Of a stretch of 64,000 nt of DNA, positions 12,423 to 25,146 are shown in pieces. The notes under the pieces were generated by a model. That model was not told where the DNA came from. It searched no databases and saw nothing but the letters and a program-made list of their open reading frames with translations. The DNA comes from Antedon mediterranea (taxonomy: Eukaryota > Echinodermata > Crinoidea > Comatulida > Antedonidae). The stretch covers positions 6,427,001 through 6,491,000 of the forward strand of contig NC_092680.1 in NCBI RefSeq assembly GCF_964355755.1, read 5' to 3'. Numbering within the stretch: position 1 is the stretch's first letter; each line of letters starts with the position of its first letter. The position numbers and the translations under genes are program-made.

Positions 12423-12640
12423 ATAATCAAAATAACCATTTCGTATATAATTCATTCTTCAATTCTCAGCTGTTGTTTTCTTTTTGTTTTTGGTGATTTC
12501 TACTAGTAACAATGCTATATATTTTTTTTTTCTATTATAATCAAAATAACCATTTCTTATATAATTCATTCTTCGATTTTCAGCTGTTTTTTGTTGTTGT
12601 GATTTCTAGTAGTAACAATGCTATATATTTCTTTTCTATT
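12423..12640. repeat. Two-copy tandem duplication, ~114-bp period
   Basis: ataatcaaaataaccattt through gtagtaacaatgctatatat occurs at 12423-12536 and again from 12537 with minor changes. AT-rich, non-coding. Confidence 0.85.
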
Positions 12641-14640
12641 ACATCATTAATTTGCAGATCTACAGATGTAACCAAACAATTGTAGTAAATGTGTTGATGA
12701 TTCATTATTCTTACAGACCAGGAAAGAATGAAAGGTGAGCTACTATTTATATGTAATATACCGTGAATCCGTGAATCCTTCACGAGGTTAAATGCTTCGA
12801 ATGTACGTATTATTTGTGATACTGAAAATAAATATGTTCCATTGTGTAGGCTGCTCGGGTGGTAGTCGGATATTTATAGGTTGGTAGGATTAAAGCCGGC
12901 TACTAGATAAAACAGTAACCATGGGTCAGTCAGGTTGTTTCAAAATAGGATTACAGTATACAAGATTGAGCATGACAATTTACTCGGGTTAGTTCACTGT
13001 CGAATACACTCCAAGGGAAAATGCAACATTTCAAAATGTATGACAACAATTTAATCGAACACAAATTCTGTAAAACCTCTGTAAAATTCTAATACTTATC
13101 CCAAATTTCTAGTAATAATCCCAAATTTAAATTTACATGAACACATCTATTCATTATGTCCAATATTAACTGATCAAACACTATATCAACATTGTTTGCA
13201 CCACTTAATACAAATGACCCATTAATGAACAGTCATTTTCATCATCACGAATATGCTAATTTTAGCATGATGAACGTTATTTGTTTAATAATATACAGTA
13301 CTTGAGTACAAAGCCAAAAAAGTATATGAAGTCTACTTCTTCATTTGTATTTTTTCACATTAAGAACGATCGCCTCCAAAAATACAGTAATTCTCAAGAA
13401 CAATCAGTAAATTGAAAAGCGGCCCTCTTACCTGTGTTTACCGGAAATTTTTTTTTTAAATAGGGAGGCACGAAAAAAAAAAACAGGTATATACAGTAGT
13501 TATTGTTTTGGAGTCTTTAGCGCACGATTTTAACCAATCGTAATGTCCTCCCAAGGTATAACTTTTACGTTAAACATGTCCTCTGTGCCGGAAGAGTTAA
13601 AATTCTTAGTATTGTTTTGTTCTGATGATGCTACTGTACAAACCGTAGGCACATCCTTGCTGAACGTCTTAGATAACTGTGCCTCAAGTCAAACAATGCG
13701 ATTAAGATAAAAGAGAAGCTTTGTAGAAGTTTAGAATAATAAGATGATTTATATTATCTGATTCAGTACAATGCCAGTTTGATAGCGTTTGAATTTAGTT
13801 ATTATTATGCATTAAAATTTCAACTCCATCAATTATCTATTTATCTGATATTATACGTTCGCTGGAAACTCAATCTTGACGCGCATGCGCACTGTCACAC
13901 TCGCTTATTCATAAAATAGTAAGAAGGGGTAAATTCTCGTTTCTATTTTGTTTAAATTGACAATGATTTTACGGTTTTAAAATCCTCAAAAACTAACATA
14001 AGGAGGCCTAATAATGTATTTTTACAAACCTTACTGAATTCTTGTTATTTGTTTATTGTACTCTTAATTACGTCATCGAGAGTGCGATTTCGCTACACGC
14101 GTACTAGAATTTCGCTTTGCGCGTTCATTTAAGTTACAAGTGCGACAGAGGCTGTGTTGTAGTGGGTTTTTTTTCACCTTTCATTGGCGTAGGCCTACAC
14201 CACCTTTATCTCATTTTGATTTTACGCTTATCTTTGATATTTACAATTTGCACATTAAATAATAGAAAATTGATATCTAATGTTGCTAATTAACGGCACT
14301 AAATTACGCAAAACGTCTGCCTCCCCAAGAAAAGGCGATCTGCAACAAATATTTTAATAAGAAGATAGCTAAAAAAGCATAAATCAAAATAGTGTTCTCT
14401 TGAGAAGGTTAGGCTAATTGAGATTTATGCAGTACGTACTTAAATTGAAATTAAATGGAATCACTTTCAATAATAAATGTTTATGACTTAATTGTTATTC
14501 ATAGAATGGATTATTTGTAGGATCAAAATCACACTTTAAAATCAGGAGAGAGCGCATAATTTTGAAATGGATTTTATTACTATAGATATCCAGAATTCGA
14601 AGCAAATGTTATTATGATATAGAAGACTAAATTCTTAACA
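12641..14640. other. Unassigned stretch
   Basis: No exon, RNA gene or clear repeat recognised. The preceding 10767-11485 and 11863-12422 are likewise blank. Confidence 0.4.
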
Positions 14641-14650
14641 GGTTTGTTCG

Positions 14651-15754
14651 GGGTGTCACGAAAGCTCAGACCACGAAAGCTCAGACCCCCTAAGACCTAA
14701 GATCACGAAAGCTAAGACCCAACACCTAAGATTACAAATATTTATCTTTCGCACCTGCCTTGTATTTTAACTCCCACCATTTATTCTGAATACCACACCT
14801 TAGAATTGGCACTTTCATGAAAAAGAATCACATAAAAAGTAACAAATACATTTTTAAATTGATGATTTTACAGACGTTTTTCTCGCACACAAAATGACTA
14901 GCCTACAGTACCAGTACAGTAGGCCTACCCCATGGGCCATGTTCAATGTTTTTGTTTCTATGGAACGTCAAAAGAGCAAAAATTATATAGAGGCCTGAAA
15001 ACTCTGTGGAGTCCATCTACAGTGTGGATGGAACAATGTAAAATTAAAATTGTAATGATAATAGTATAATCATGCAAGTACGAAGAAATAAATACTGGCA
15101 AATAAATTTTAATTTAAAAATCATGATAAGTTTTTTTGTTTCGTTTTCTTTCTGTTTTTATACTTGTACTATTATTGTTGCTCTTTTGGCGCTCCATAGA
15201 AACAAAAACATTGAGCATGGGGAGCTCGAGGAGTTACATTGTCATTACAGCAGTATACAAAGAAACACATCTGTAAAATCATCAATTTAAAGGATTTATT
15301 TATTTGTTATTATGTGTTTCTCCTTCTGAAAGTACTTATAAGTCCTAATTTTAAAGTGTGTTGTTCAGGATAAAGTTAGTCAACAAATTTGGAGTCAAAA
15401 TACAAGAAAGGCAGGTGCGTAAGAAAAACATCCTCTGAAGCAACACAATGGAGTAAATATATACCAACAAACAACCCGTCAAGTTTGTTTGTTGTATATA
15501 TATACATATATAAATATACATTTACTCAACGGGCGAAAATAATGTGAGTTTATCTATGTTTTGCGGTAGTATTAAATTATATTTATGGTAATAAATGAAA
15601 CCTACTGTGTTTAAAATTATGTATGGATAAACAAGTATTGTTTTTAAGCTGTAGTATATCTTAGTATTTGTAATCTTAGGTGTTGGGTCTTAGCTTTCGT
15701 GATCTTAGGTCTTAGGGGGTCTGAGCTTTCGTGGTCTGAGCTTTCGTGACACCC
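14651..15754. mobile_element. 1.1-kb foldback element with 10-bp target duplication
   Basis: The ends GGGTGTCACGAAAGC... and ...GCTTTCGTGACACCC are inverted repeats nearly perfect for about 95 bp, and further matching segments continue inward on both sides: 14751-14780 with 15389-15420, 14830-14880 with 15255-15322, 14938-14985 with 15170-15222. The whole element can therefore fold into one long imperfect hairpin with its centre near 15075. An extra block of about 235 bp (15421-15655) interrupts the right arm. The direct repeat ggtttgttcg at 14641-14650 and 15755-15764 is a perfect 10-bp target duplication. Long TIRs with a 9-11-bp duplication suggest a Mutator-like non-autonomous element. 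The small open frame at 15072-15290 is not convincing. Confidence 0.88.
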
Positions 15755-15984
15755 GGTTTGTTCGGGTGTATTATTATTCAATTTTAATAATGCCAACAGA
15801 AAATTGTAGACATTTCAGATGACGATACAGTCCAAATATGAAACCGGGAAAACTGGAGACATTTATATGTAAATTGATGTATACGATAGAGAATGAGGCA
15901 GTTTATGAGGCAGATCAATGTAATTTATCTAATAAGTATCACCAGGCAAATATTATTGTTTTTTGCGCCGCATAAAAAGGTTTA

Positions 15985-16398
15985 TTTCCCACTACAACGC
16001 AACGCAACGTAACGCAGCGACATATCGACGCAAGGTGCTGTATTGCGTAAACAATTGAGAACCGACGACGCAACAGTGCTGCAAACATCGCAGGTTTGAT
16101 TTAACGCAGGCGGGGGAAAACACAATTATCGGAAGGGCATTTTCTTACGTTGCGTATGTTTTGTTTTGCTATTGGGGGAACGACGCTTTAACGCAAGAAC
16201 GCAAACGAAACCATGAGAATTGCACTTCATTCTCACAAATATTATCCGAACTGTCCCTTGCGATTGATTGTCCACCAGTACACAGCGCAACGACATAAAC
16301 GAAAGGCAAGTGATTTACAAATCCGACGCGATGGGTCATTTGCTTCAAGTTTACGCTGTACTTACATCTTTGCGTTGTGACTGTCCTAGTGGGAAAGA
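15985..16398. mobile_element. TIR element, GGTTCCCACTAG family, long copy
   Basis: Bounded by tttcccacta and tcctagtgggaaa. The interior (gcaacgtaacgca, gcaggtttgattt, ggaagggcattttctta) matches the 16768 copy in reverse orientation. A CG-rich island in AT-rich DNA. The open frame at 16169-16423 is a by-product. Confidence 0.75.
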
Positions 16399-16767
16399 GA
16401 AAAATGCGAAGTGAAAACAACACTACCGGTACTTAATGTAATAAACCATACGCTGTATCATACATAATTGAATATGAAAGACCTAATCGGTTGGGAGGCT
16501 GCTTAAATCGACTTACTGTATTCATTACTTACTTACACTGTAAAAATCGATAAATCGCCGTGAATTAGACGTTGTGAATATGTTATGTAGCGTTTACGGT
16601 ATTATGTTGTTACTGTGTAAACGTGCATTACTATGCCCAGAGTTGACTTGCCCTAAAGTTTTTATTTTTTTTTATTTTAACGTTATTATTATTAAGAGAG
16701 TATTCAGTGGTGCATATGAAGGAATAATAAGAAAGCCATACAGTATTTTTTTTCTATTGGAGCATTT

Positions 16768-16988
16768 AAGCTTGGTTCCCACTAGCGACGCAACGTAACG
16801 CAATCTACGCAACTTAAGAAAATGCCCTTCCAATCATTGCGTTTGCCCCCGCCTTCGTGAAATCAAACCTGCAATGTTTGCAGCACTATTGCATCGTCGG
16901 TTCCCACTTGTGATTACGCAATACAGCTCTTTGCGTTGATACATCGCTGCGTTACGTTGCGTTGCGTTCTAGTGGGAACCACGCTTAA
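16768..16988. mobile_element. TIR element, GGTTCCCACTAG family
   Basis: Begins aagcttggttcccactag and ends ctagtgggaaccacgctt, with CG-rich inner arms (gacgcaacgtaacgcaa). It directly abuts another copy at 16987. Confidence 0.85.
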
Positions 16989-17172
16989 AGCTTGGTTCTC
17001 ACCAGCGACGCAACGTAACGCAACCTACGCAACGTAAAAATATTCCTTCCAATAATTGTGTTTGTGTTGCAAATATTGTAGGTTCGATTTCACGTAGGCG
17101 GTGGAAAACGCAATGATTTTTCTTTATGTTGCCTAGATTGCGTTACGTTGCGTCGCTAGTGGGAACCAAGCA
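16987..17172. mobile_element. TIR element, GGTTCCCACTAG family, adjacent copy
   Basis: Begins aagcttggttctcaccag and ends ctagtgggaaccaagc. The outer inverted repeats of about 35 bp include gcgacgcaacgtaacgcaa. Back-to-back with the preceding copy. Confidence 0.85.
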
Positions 17173-17442
17173 TTACTGTTTAAATTACGAGCCACTAGCA
17201 GCCGTTTTGAGGTATGATACGCCGTGTGTGTCAACATTTTCTTTTAACGTCATACTATTATGTATATTTTCGTTCCAATTTTGACTAAAAAATGCCGAGA
17301 ATATATCAAGACAAAAAGGTAACAATCATGTTCAGTGTGATCAAAGAAACTATGATTTAAAGAGGCACTCCCGAACTGATGGAATCTAGTTATCTGGATA
17401 TCATTTTTACCGAAATTAAAAGTCTAGACTATTTTACAGTTC

Positions 17443-17570
17443 TAAAGCTCTGTCTACACTATCAAAAAATGTGATGTGCCCATAATATGGACATGATGAT
17501 GTCATATCACTACCATATTTGCATATCACACTTTTTTGTCAAACTAGTTGATAGTGTAGACAGAGCTTTA
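17443..17570. mobile_element. 128-bp TIR element, GTCTACACTATC family
   Basis: Perfect 23-bp terminal inverted repeats (TAAAGCTCTGTCTACACTAT... mirrored at the right end) around a centre with gatgtgccc, gacatgatgatgtcat and tagtgatatgac-like sequence. Too short to code. The cleanest of three copies. Confidence 0.9.
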
Positions 17571-17803
17571 GCCTAGTATGCGTTAGGGATTATAGTTAGA
17601 CTGCTGCGTCGTTAAATAGATTGATTGGCTTTATTAAATATTCCACACAAAGTATTAAAACATGAATATGAAAGAGGTTCTAACGAGGTTCAAATCGTTA
17701 AAATCAGTGAGTGAAATCTAACATTAACAAGGTATAATTACAGGCTAAAGATGCTCATGGCACTACGTGTTTCGAACATGATGAAAAGGGCTGAAAGGTT
17801 GCA

Positions 17804-17900
17804 TTTTTTTTTTTTTTTTATTCAGTATATTACACAGAGGCGCCTTACAAGATGGAACCATCTTAGCTTCAAGGCGCCTCAGATTAACAAATACAACATT
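17804..17900 (-). mobile_element. LINE 3' tail
   Basis: On the minus strand: a hairpin with 10-bp arms (GAGGCGCCTT...AAGGCGCCTC), then gtaatatactgaataaaa and a poly(A) run (T run 17804-17819). This is the 3' UTR layout of a CR1-like LINE. No coding part is visible upstream of it. Confidence 0.6.
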
Positions 17901-20191
17901 TTAAAACAACTAACAGAAACATCAATTAAATCTTCCAGAATTAACAAGAAATTGTTGTACATAATAAAATAATAAAGCATTTTCACAATTCGAAAGAAGA
18001 TCTGAACCAAAAATAAAAATTTCACTTAAAAATGTAAAATTAAATGTTAAAGAAAAATCCTTGGCTAAGATATCCTCAATAATTGAGTTAGCGCTTACAA
18101 GTAGAATATCTCTTTGTGTATTATAATTAGTTTAGTTTGTTTTATTGTAGAAACAATTTCTCAAGATCAAGTGCAATATCTATCAATATTCCTTAAACCC
18201 ACTATAGATTTACGGCTTCAACTTAAATTGTTGAGCAAAGGTAATCTAATTGCAGAATGACCTATTCGCGTATATACATTGCTAACAGGCGAACATTTTT
18301 ACTATTTTTCTTGGTAGACTTTTTGTGAGTGATAGCCTTAATCAAAATTTACTGCATTTTTCACTTATAAATTGCCCATCCATCTTTATTTTGATAGTTT
18401 TTAACATGCTTATTTGATTTATTGTAGCAAATGCGTAATCCACATTAGCTACTGCGTTTTATACCCTAACGTCACAGAAAGAAAAGATGATACAATTATA
18501 ATCTATCTAGACAACTTGAACTTTATGTAAGCAATTTTAACAAACATTACTTTGACAGAATCAGGAAACATTCACTATATAGTACTGAAACTACCTATAC
18601 ACATTCTGAGTTAAATTCTAACAAGAAAGTAGTAGTTAAATTGTCTTTCGACTATTTCGAATACGAGCGATGTTAACATAACACGAGCGATGTCAACATA
18701 ACATATGTCCGTCCTGGCGTGCCATAAATATGCATTATACGGCCAAAGCAATGTAGGACAGTTGACATAAGTGCTGATTTAATATCGTGAAAGCATACCG
18801 AACTTTTAACAAATTACGTTATCGATTTATATAATTTACGGATTCGAACAAACTGTAAAAAGTGACTGACCACCAAATTAAGCATAAGGCCTAATAAATG
18901 TATTATACAGTAATGCTCTTTGAATTTAAAATTTATGTGTTTTAGTGGCCAGAGACTAATGTGTTTATGTACTTAAGTTTGTATCCTGTCACATGGTTGA
19001 CGATACACAATAAAGTCGTCTAAATTATACAATGTTTTGTAGAATTTATTTATCCCGTTCGCATACATTTTCTGACACGTTCAATCAATAATACTAAATG
19101 GGTTATACTACAAGCTAGAATTTGTAATCTCTTATTAAGTCGCTGTTCAATATGACTACTTTCTTGATCTACTACAGCATGTCGTGTAAATGCATTATTT
19201 TGTTGGTGTGTTTGATATACGCATGTCTTAGATATTTGAACAAAAGTAAAAACGCATGCATACATTCGCAGCTATGCGTGCAAGATAATAATTAGATATG
19301 ACATTGGATCCGTATACTTACGCTTTCTTTGGATATATAAAGTTAAATTGGATGGGGTTCAGAGTCCATACTGTTGTATGATTGTGTTGTAACTAGAATA
19401 AGGCACTGCTCATCGATATTCGATAGCCTGACGACAAGTGTATACATACTCAAACTTTGATAAAGTAACCAATAGCAATAGTTACATATTAAACCATCAG
19501 TGGTGATTCAATGTATCACACATTCACAACGTCTATGGCCACTTAGATTTTTGTACGGTATCCTAGCGATATAAAAATACGGCATTATCAAGTTGTATCA
19601 TTTTTTTTTTTTAAATTGAATATACAAATATGCATCAAACGTTATTGCTATGCTTCAAACTAAGCATATCAAGCTATGTTTAGAGTTTGAATGGCATGTC
19701 AACGCGTCTGTGACCGTTGGAGATCAATTTTACTGAAAAGAAAACCATTTTCTCATTTTGATGTTGAGTGTAGGTCGAATTGCAGACCGCGATTGCGTTG
19801 TAACTAAAATTTCTCTATGGAAAGGGTGTTTAAAACCAGTTGACGATGGAGACCGGAATCAACTGTGGTTTAAAAAATACATTAAGATCAGTTCCTTTTT
19901 TTTGTGGGTCTTCAAAAGGTTTTATTGACAAGATACCGTTCTTTGAAAATACGTTTTTAAACCCGTATCTTGCTCAATAAACACGAATCCTTAGCAACCA
20001 TTTCTTTCATCGTTACAATAATTATGTTTTTGTTAAAATGCAAACCATTAAAGTTGAATCGTGAGATTATGCTTAATTTATTTATAAACATAGTGCCACT
20101 ACTCAATCAATAAATTAAACAAATTAGACGTAATGTATTCTTATCTAAAGCATTTTGAGAACAGTACACTGAGAAGTTCCTTGTAACACAA
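17901..20191. other. Unassigned stretch
   Basis: Short open frames only (for example 19050-19265 minus) without domain features. Nothing recognised. Confidence 0.4.
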
Positions 20192-20353
20192 TAAAGCTCT
20201 GTATATGCCTACACTATCAAACTTAATGTGACAAAAAATGTGCCCATATATGGACATGATGATGTCATATCACTACCATATTTAAGCATATTACTACAAT
20301 ATTTTGGCACATCACACTTATTTTGTCAAGTTTGATAATTTAGACAGAGCTTA
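20192..20353. mobile_element. TIR element, GTCTACACTATC family
   Basis: Left end taaagctctgtatatgcctacactatc and right end gataatttagacagagctta, with the shared core gtgcccatatatggacatga. Diverged from the 17443 copy by small insertions. Confidence 0.8.
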
Positions 20354-20537
20354 AAATAACAGTATCAAAGTAGGACGCCGCGCAAAGGGGTACGCGAGTA
20401 AGTAAGCGAAAGTAATTGACCAATCACTAGCAACAATTCGTTATGATCCCTTATGCAGATATACAGTGGATACATTTTGTTTACTTTAATTTAAAACTAA
20501 CAATTATTTTTGTAGAGTAATTTGGATAAAGTACAAC

Positions 20538-20562
20538 CAGGGAAGAGTGAATTCCCTGGTAC
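20538..20562. repeat. Short palindrome with CCAGGGAAGAGTGA
   Basis: accagggaagagtgaattccctggt. The word CCAGGGAAGAGTGA (or its complement) also occurs near 6172 and 50286, and a variant at 54071. It looks like the terminus of a degraded element family. Confidence 0.5.
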
Positions 20563-22703
20563 AACTAATATTGAAACATAGCATACTTAATTGAGTACTA
20601 GCATCTTTTTTGTTTCGTTGTTGTATTGTGATGCTTCACCACTCGTGCTATTTTACAGCGTTTAGCATGTTGTTGAACTTGATGGGTAATTAGACTTGGT
20701 TTAATAAAAATCTATTTATATGGATACATTAAATTATAATCAATCTGGCGGCGAAAGACGTCAATAAAAAGGTTAAAAGGATTGATAAGAATTTGAGTAA
20801 ACATTTGACAGTCACAACTAACTAAATACAAATGTCGTTTAGCAATAGAAAGTTAATGCAATAGTTTAGAGTTATTAATACTAGTCAAAATACGATAACA
20901 TTTTTAAAGATATATTATTGTCCCCCTGAATGTAAATGTCTTTTTATAAGTGAAATCTCAATTGTTGTTTTTTCCCTATGGTACGGTAAGTAAATAACAT
21001 TAAAACTACAAAATGGCTTATTCAAAGTCTAATTATATTTACTTTATTTTTCATGATTTTGGAGGACAATGCATCTTTAAACAAATTATTGTTATTATGG
21101 TAATGGAATTTCACTTTAGATATATGGTGATTCGATTAATCATTAAAATACTTTAAAATGTTGAATAAATCAGAGAAGAGTAAAATTGAATCTGCATGAT
21201 TGTAACATAATCAATTCCTATTTTTCCACGTTACATGACTTATACTAAGCAGTATTCTTCAATTCTATTAGGCCCTTGTTGAATATTGTAAGTTTTTACG
21301 TGTCGTATTAAATTGATACTAATTCTATCAGAAATGTGCATGTTTAAACGTCACATTTGATCTATCTGTCAATCTAAAAATCATCATTTTAATCTTAATT
21401 TTATTTTATCAGGGAATTGATTCAATTTGGTTTAAATGTCGATGGGTTTATAGATATTCTGCATTGCAATTCGACCTAACCCGTCACATTTTATCGGTCG
21501 CCAGATCCCAAAGGTCATTGTTTGTCTACAAAACGTTGGCCTAAAGTTTATGACTTTCGGTCTCTGCGGGTGAAATCAATTAATACAGGCGACGATTTTA
21601 CAGTGCATAGTCCGTTTGAATTTGGGGAAGGCTCTGCATCATAACAACTACGTTATGATATTAGATCTTCTCACAACAGTCACTTGTATGTTGGCAATAA
21701 TATTTCAATAAAGAAGCGACAATTGCAACTTCAATATTGGTCCCTCTACAGTAGGTTATCTTTGAATCTAATTTTTGTAGTACTGTATGCGAGTTCTGTT
21801 GTCAAATTTGAAAAATGGTTGATCTGCGTTTCAGGAGAATTCATAGGAGATTTTATAGACTCAATAAACGAATTGTATATTTCAAAGCCATTAGGCTGTA
21901 TAAATAAATTAGACTGTATTATTATTATTATTACATACGGTACTTGTTAAAAGGAACATTAACATGAATGATTAAACGATTTTGTAATTCACCTTACCCA
22001 GATATAATCTTGATTAATTTTAATAAAATCAAGATTGAATAACATTTTTTAAAAGGTTTTATTTCCCGTATGGTTAATTCATTTGGAAATCCATTTATTT
22101 AGTCTTTTAAATATAATTGTTTTACGTAAACATGATAGCCATATTGCTATAATTGATCAACCTATCTGGAATTGGAAATAATCACAAATTAATGATAACG
22201 ATTCAAATGATATGGAAATAATTATTACGTTTGCTAGAAAACAACATCTGTCGCATTTTGTGTATTTTTATAAACAAATAATAACATTGATCAAACTCCT
22301 AAAATAGTATTTTTGTATTTATGTGACAAGAAAATTATCTATAAAAAGTGTTAATTTGTGTTTCTTGACAACATTTAAATAATAAAGACTTTGATGGTGC
22401 TTTTGATTTTTTTTAATGTATCAAGCTTTATAATAGCCGAGTACTATATTACGTTTTTTGTTTTTTTTTTTTTTTTTCGAATCTCTATAATAATAGGACA
22501 TACTAAAAAATAAGGTAGGTTTTACCGTTTACAAATGCATTCATGTAATGTGTCTTGAATAAGAAATGAATGTTACATACTTCAATATTATGTCACAGTT
22601 TCCAGACATTTATCATATTAAAAAAAAATGCCGCTGACTAAAAACACGCAAATTTAATTTAGAACGTTAGAAATTTAATCCTGCACGTAATGCTTTAGGC
22701 CTA
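20563..22703. other. Unassigned AT-rich stretch
   Basis: Open frame 21684-21950 is not supported by any motif. Nothing recognised. Confidence 0.4.
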
Positions 22704-23080
22704 AAGTGAAGCTCCACCCAGAAAATTACTATTTTTCATACATTTTAACCATTATTTAAAAATATCATCCCTCATACTTCATATTTTTTGATTTTTTTTC
22801 TCGATAAGTACGATTTTCTTGAAAATCACGCCTTTTTGCGTTTTTTTTTGGGGGGGGGGGGGAATACCTTGTAATTTCCTATTCTTTTACATGCAATATA
22901 TGTATATATATATACAGTATATGTATATTTGAATAATCCTAAAAAAATTAATTTCTTCACTAAAAAAAATTAAAATGTATATTTATGTAATTTTTCCAGA
23001 TCTTTCTATTTTTGGTATTTTTATCGCGTATACATTGCGCAATTTTGCGTAAATAGACACTTTTGAGTGTAGCTCCACTT
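22704..23080. mobile_element. 377-bp TIR element with TA borders
   Basis: Ends AAGTGAAGCTCCAC and GTAGCTCCACTT are inverted repeats flanked by TA on both sides, as in Tc1/mariner-type elements. The interior holds a G run (22849-22861) and a (TA)n tract. A second copy without its ends lies at 62677-62985 in opposite orientation. Confidence 0.8.
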
Positions 23081-23899
23081 TAATGACTGTATTTTTTTTC
23101 TGTTTTCTACTCTAACTTCTTAGCTATCATTTCTTCATTTTGGATTTCCCTTCTTCATAACTCTGGTTTTAAACCTTTTTTTCATAAATAGCTATTCTTT
23201 TTAATTATGTTTCCATATCATTGGCAGTCTTCCATGATTGTTTTCTTCTCTGCTTTCTTCTAAATTCACTCTATCCGTGTTACTTTATAACATTTGTGTG
23301 TTAAGATTAACGTATAATTCAACTTTAAAATGTCTCACTTATGCAATATGACAGTCGATTAATAACCAGATAATGGTTCTAATAACTGAATTACGAATTC
23401 CAGAAAAATTACACATTTTTCTAAAATGAAAAATGTGCATTCTTTTGATAGAGAAATTCAGGTAAATATGTCGCAAAGATGACTATTTTATGTCGACATT
23501 TTACAAAATGTCAAAACAAAATGGTCGTTATCTTAGAAATGCTTCGATGAAATGAAAATACTTGGTGTCTAAGTATTTGACAGATGCATATTTATATTAG
23601 CTCAAATTAATTTTTTTTCCAATAGTGGTCAGAATTATGATTGTTTGGTAAACAATCTGTCAAACATGACTCAAATCGTTTCATTTGTGTGACCCCTTTA
23701 TCTCAAAAGCTTTTCATAACAGATTTCTTAGGAAAATGCATAGTGAAACACAATTATAGACGGTGTAAACGACAGGACAAATGATATTTAAACGATAACA
23801 ACACAATATTTTGAGAATTTAGTGCCGCGGTATTCCGGTTACTGATCCGCATTCAAAATCTATCCTGCGTCAAAATCTGAGCGCCTTTTAAAATGATAT

Positions 23900-24314
23900 A
23901 CCATAAATCTTCTAATTGTAACCCTGTGTCTTTGATTGTTTTTTAGTGTGGGTTACTATTAGAAGGGGGTTACTATTAGATTAGTGGATTACTATTACTA
24001 ATCTTGAATTAGGCACCTGAAAATAGTAACCCACCCCCACCTTTTCCGGTCAGCAACTCATAGCAAAATATATATGAGTTTAACTTTATTTTATAATATC
24101 AAAAACACTCAATCCTCCCCCACTCTTGAGATCAACATGCATTATCTCCTTATTTTCAAAATAGGGCTGCATCATAAGTTTTTGTGACTCTAATAGTAAC
24201 CCCCATGGGTTACTATTAGAGTAGAGGGTTATTATTATAGATTGACCTATAAAGTGGGTTACTATTAGAAGGGGGTTCTATTAGAGTGTGGGTTACTATT
24301 AGAAGATTTACGGT
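23900..24314. mobile_element. TIR element built of GGGTTACTATTAGA repeats
   Basis: Left end accataaatcttctaat and right end attagaagatttacggt are inverted repeats. Between them the motif gggttactattaga occurs many times on both strands, with a central palindrome (agtaacccccatgggttact, near 24190-24210). Non-coding. Confidence 0.8.
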
Positions 24315-24605
24315 AGCCTAATCGATCGCCGAGGGTAAGGTCGGTAGGGCTTGAGGATTGTCCTTCATAATATTGGTACCGGTAGTTTCTTAACGTGTAT
24401 GATCTGCGTACAGTCACGAAGGGCCTATAGGCCTACTTGCTTAGCACAAGAGACAAAGGGGTTTAAGTTACAAACTGTCTATATTAGAACGCTTCTCATT
24501 GGATTACAAGAGACCGCGGACTATGCATTGTACAATCGTCGCCTGTAATAGATTTCACCCACAGAGAGCGTCTTCGTCGTCGACGTCGACCGAAAGCCGA
24601 CTTTT

Positions 24606-25146
24606 CACACAAAAACCTCAAACTGCATAAAATACCTTAATATCGTATTTGGAAACGTTTTATACCATTTTGAGCATTACGACAAAACCTTTTCACACAA
24701 AACATCAAATTGTACAAAATACCTTTAAAACGCATTTGGAGACGTTTTAGACCATTTTGAGCATTTCGACAAACCTTTTTCACACAAAACATCAAATTGT
24801 ACAAAATAGCTTCAAATCGCATTTGGAAACGTTTTAGACCATTTTGAGCATTTCGATAAAACTTTTTCACACAAAACATCAAATTGTACAAAATAGCTTC
24901 AAATCGCATTTGGAGATGTTTTAGACCATTTTGTGCATTTCGATGAAACTTGATTACACAAAAACATCAAAGTGCTTAAAATCACATTTGAAATCGTTTT
25001 AGACCATTTTGAGCATTTCGATAAAACTTTTCACACAAAAACATCAAAGTGCACAAAATAGCTTAATATCGTATTTGGAAACGTTTTAGACCATTTTGAG
25101 CATTTCGACAAAACTTTTTCACACAAAAAATCAAATTGTACAAAAT
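24606..25146. repeat. ~87-bp tandem satellite, about six copies
   Basis: The anchor cacacaaaa occurs at about 24606, 24694, 24781, 24868, 24955, 25032 and 25120, i.e. 87-88 bp apart with one unit shortened by about 10 bp. Since 87 is divisible by three, a minus-strand open frame shows a 29-residue repeat. I regard this as a by-product of the array. Confidence 0.9.

Noticed and set aside
24637-24909. Minus-strand 90-codon frame with a 29-residue repeat
   Set aside because: Product of the 87-bp tandem array; no start context or splice evidence.
24606-25146. Regularly spaced repeat resembling a CRISPR array
   Set aside because: Contiguous tandem satellite without unique spacers, in a eukaryotic genome.
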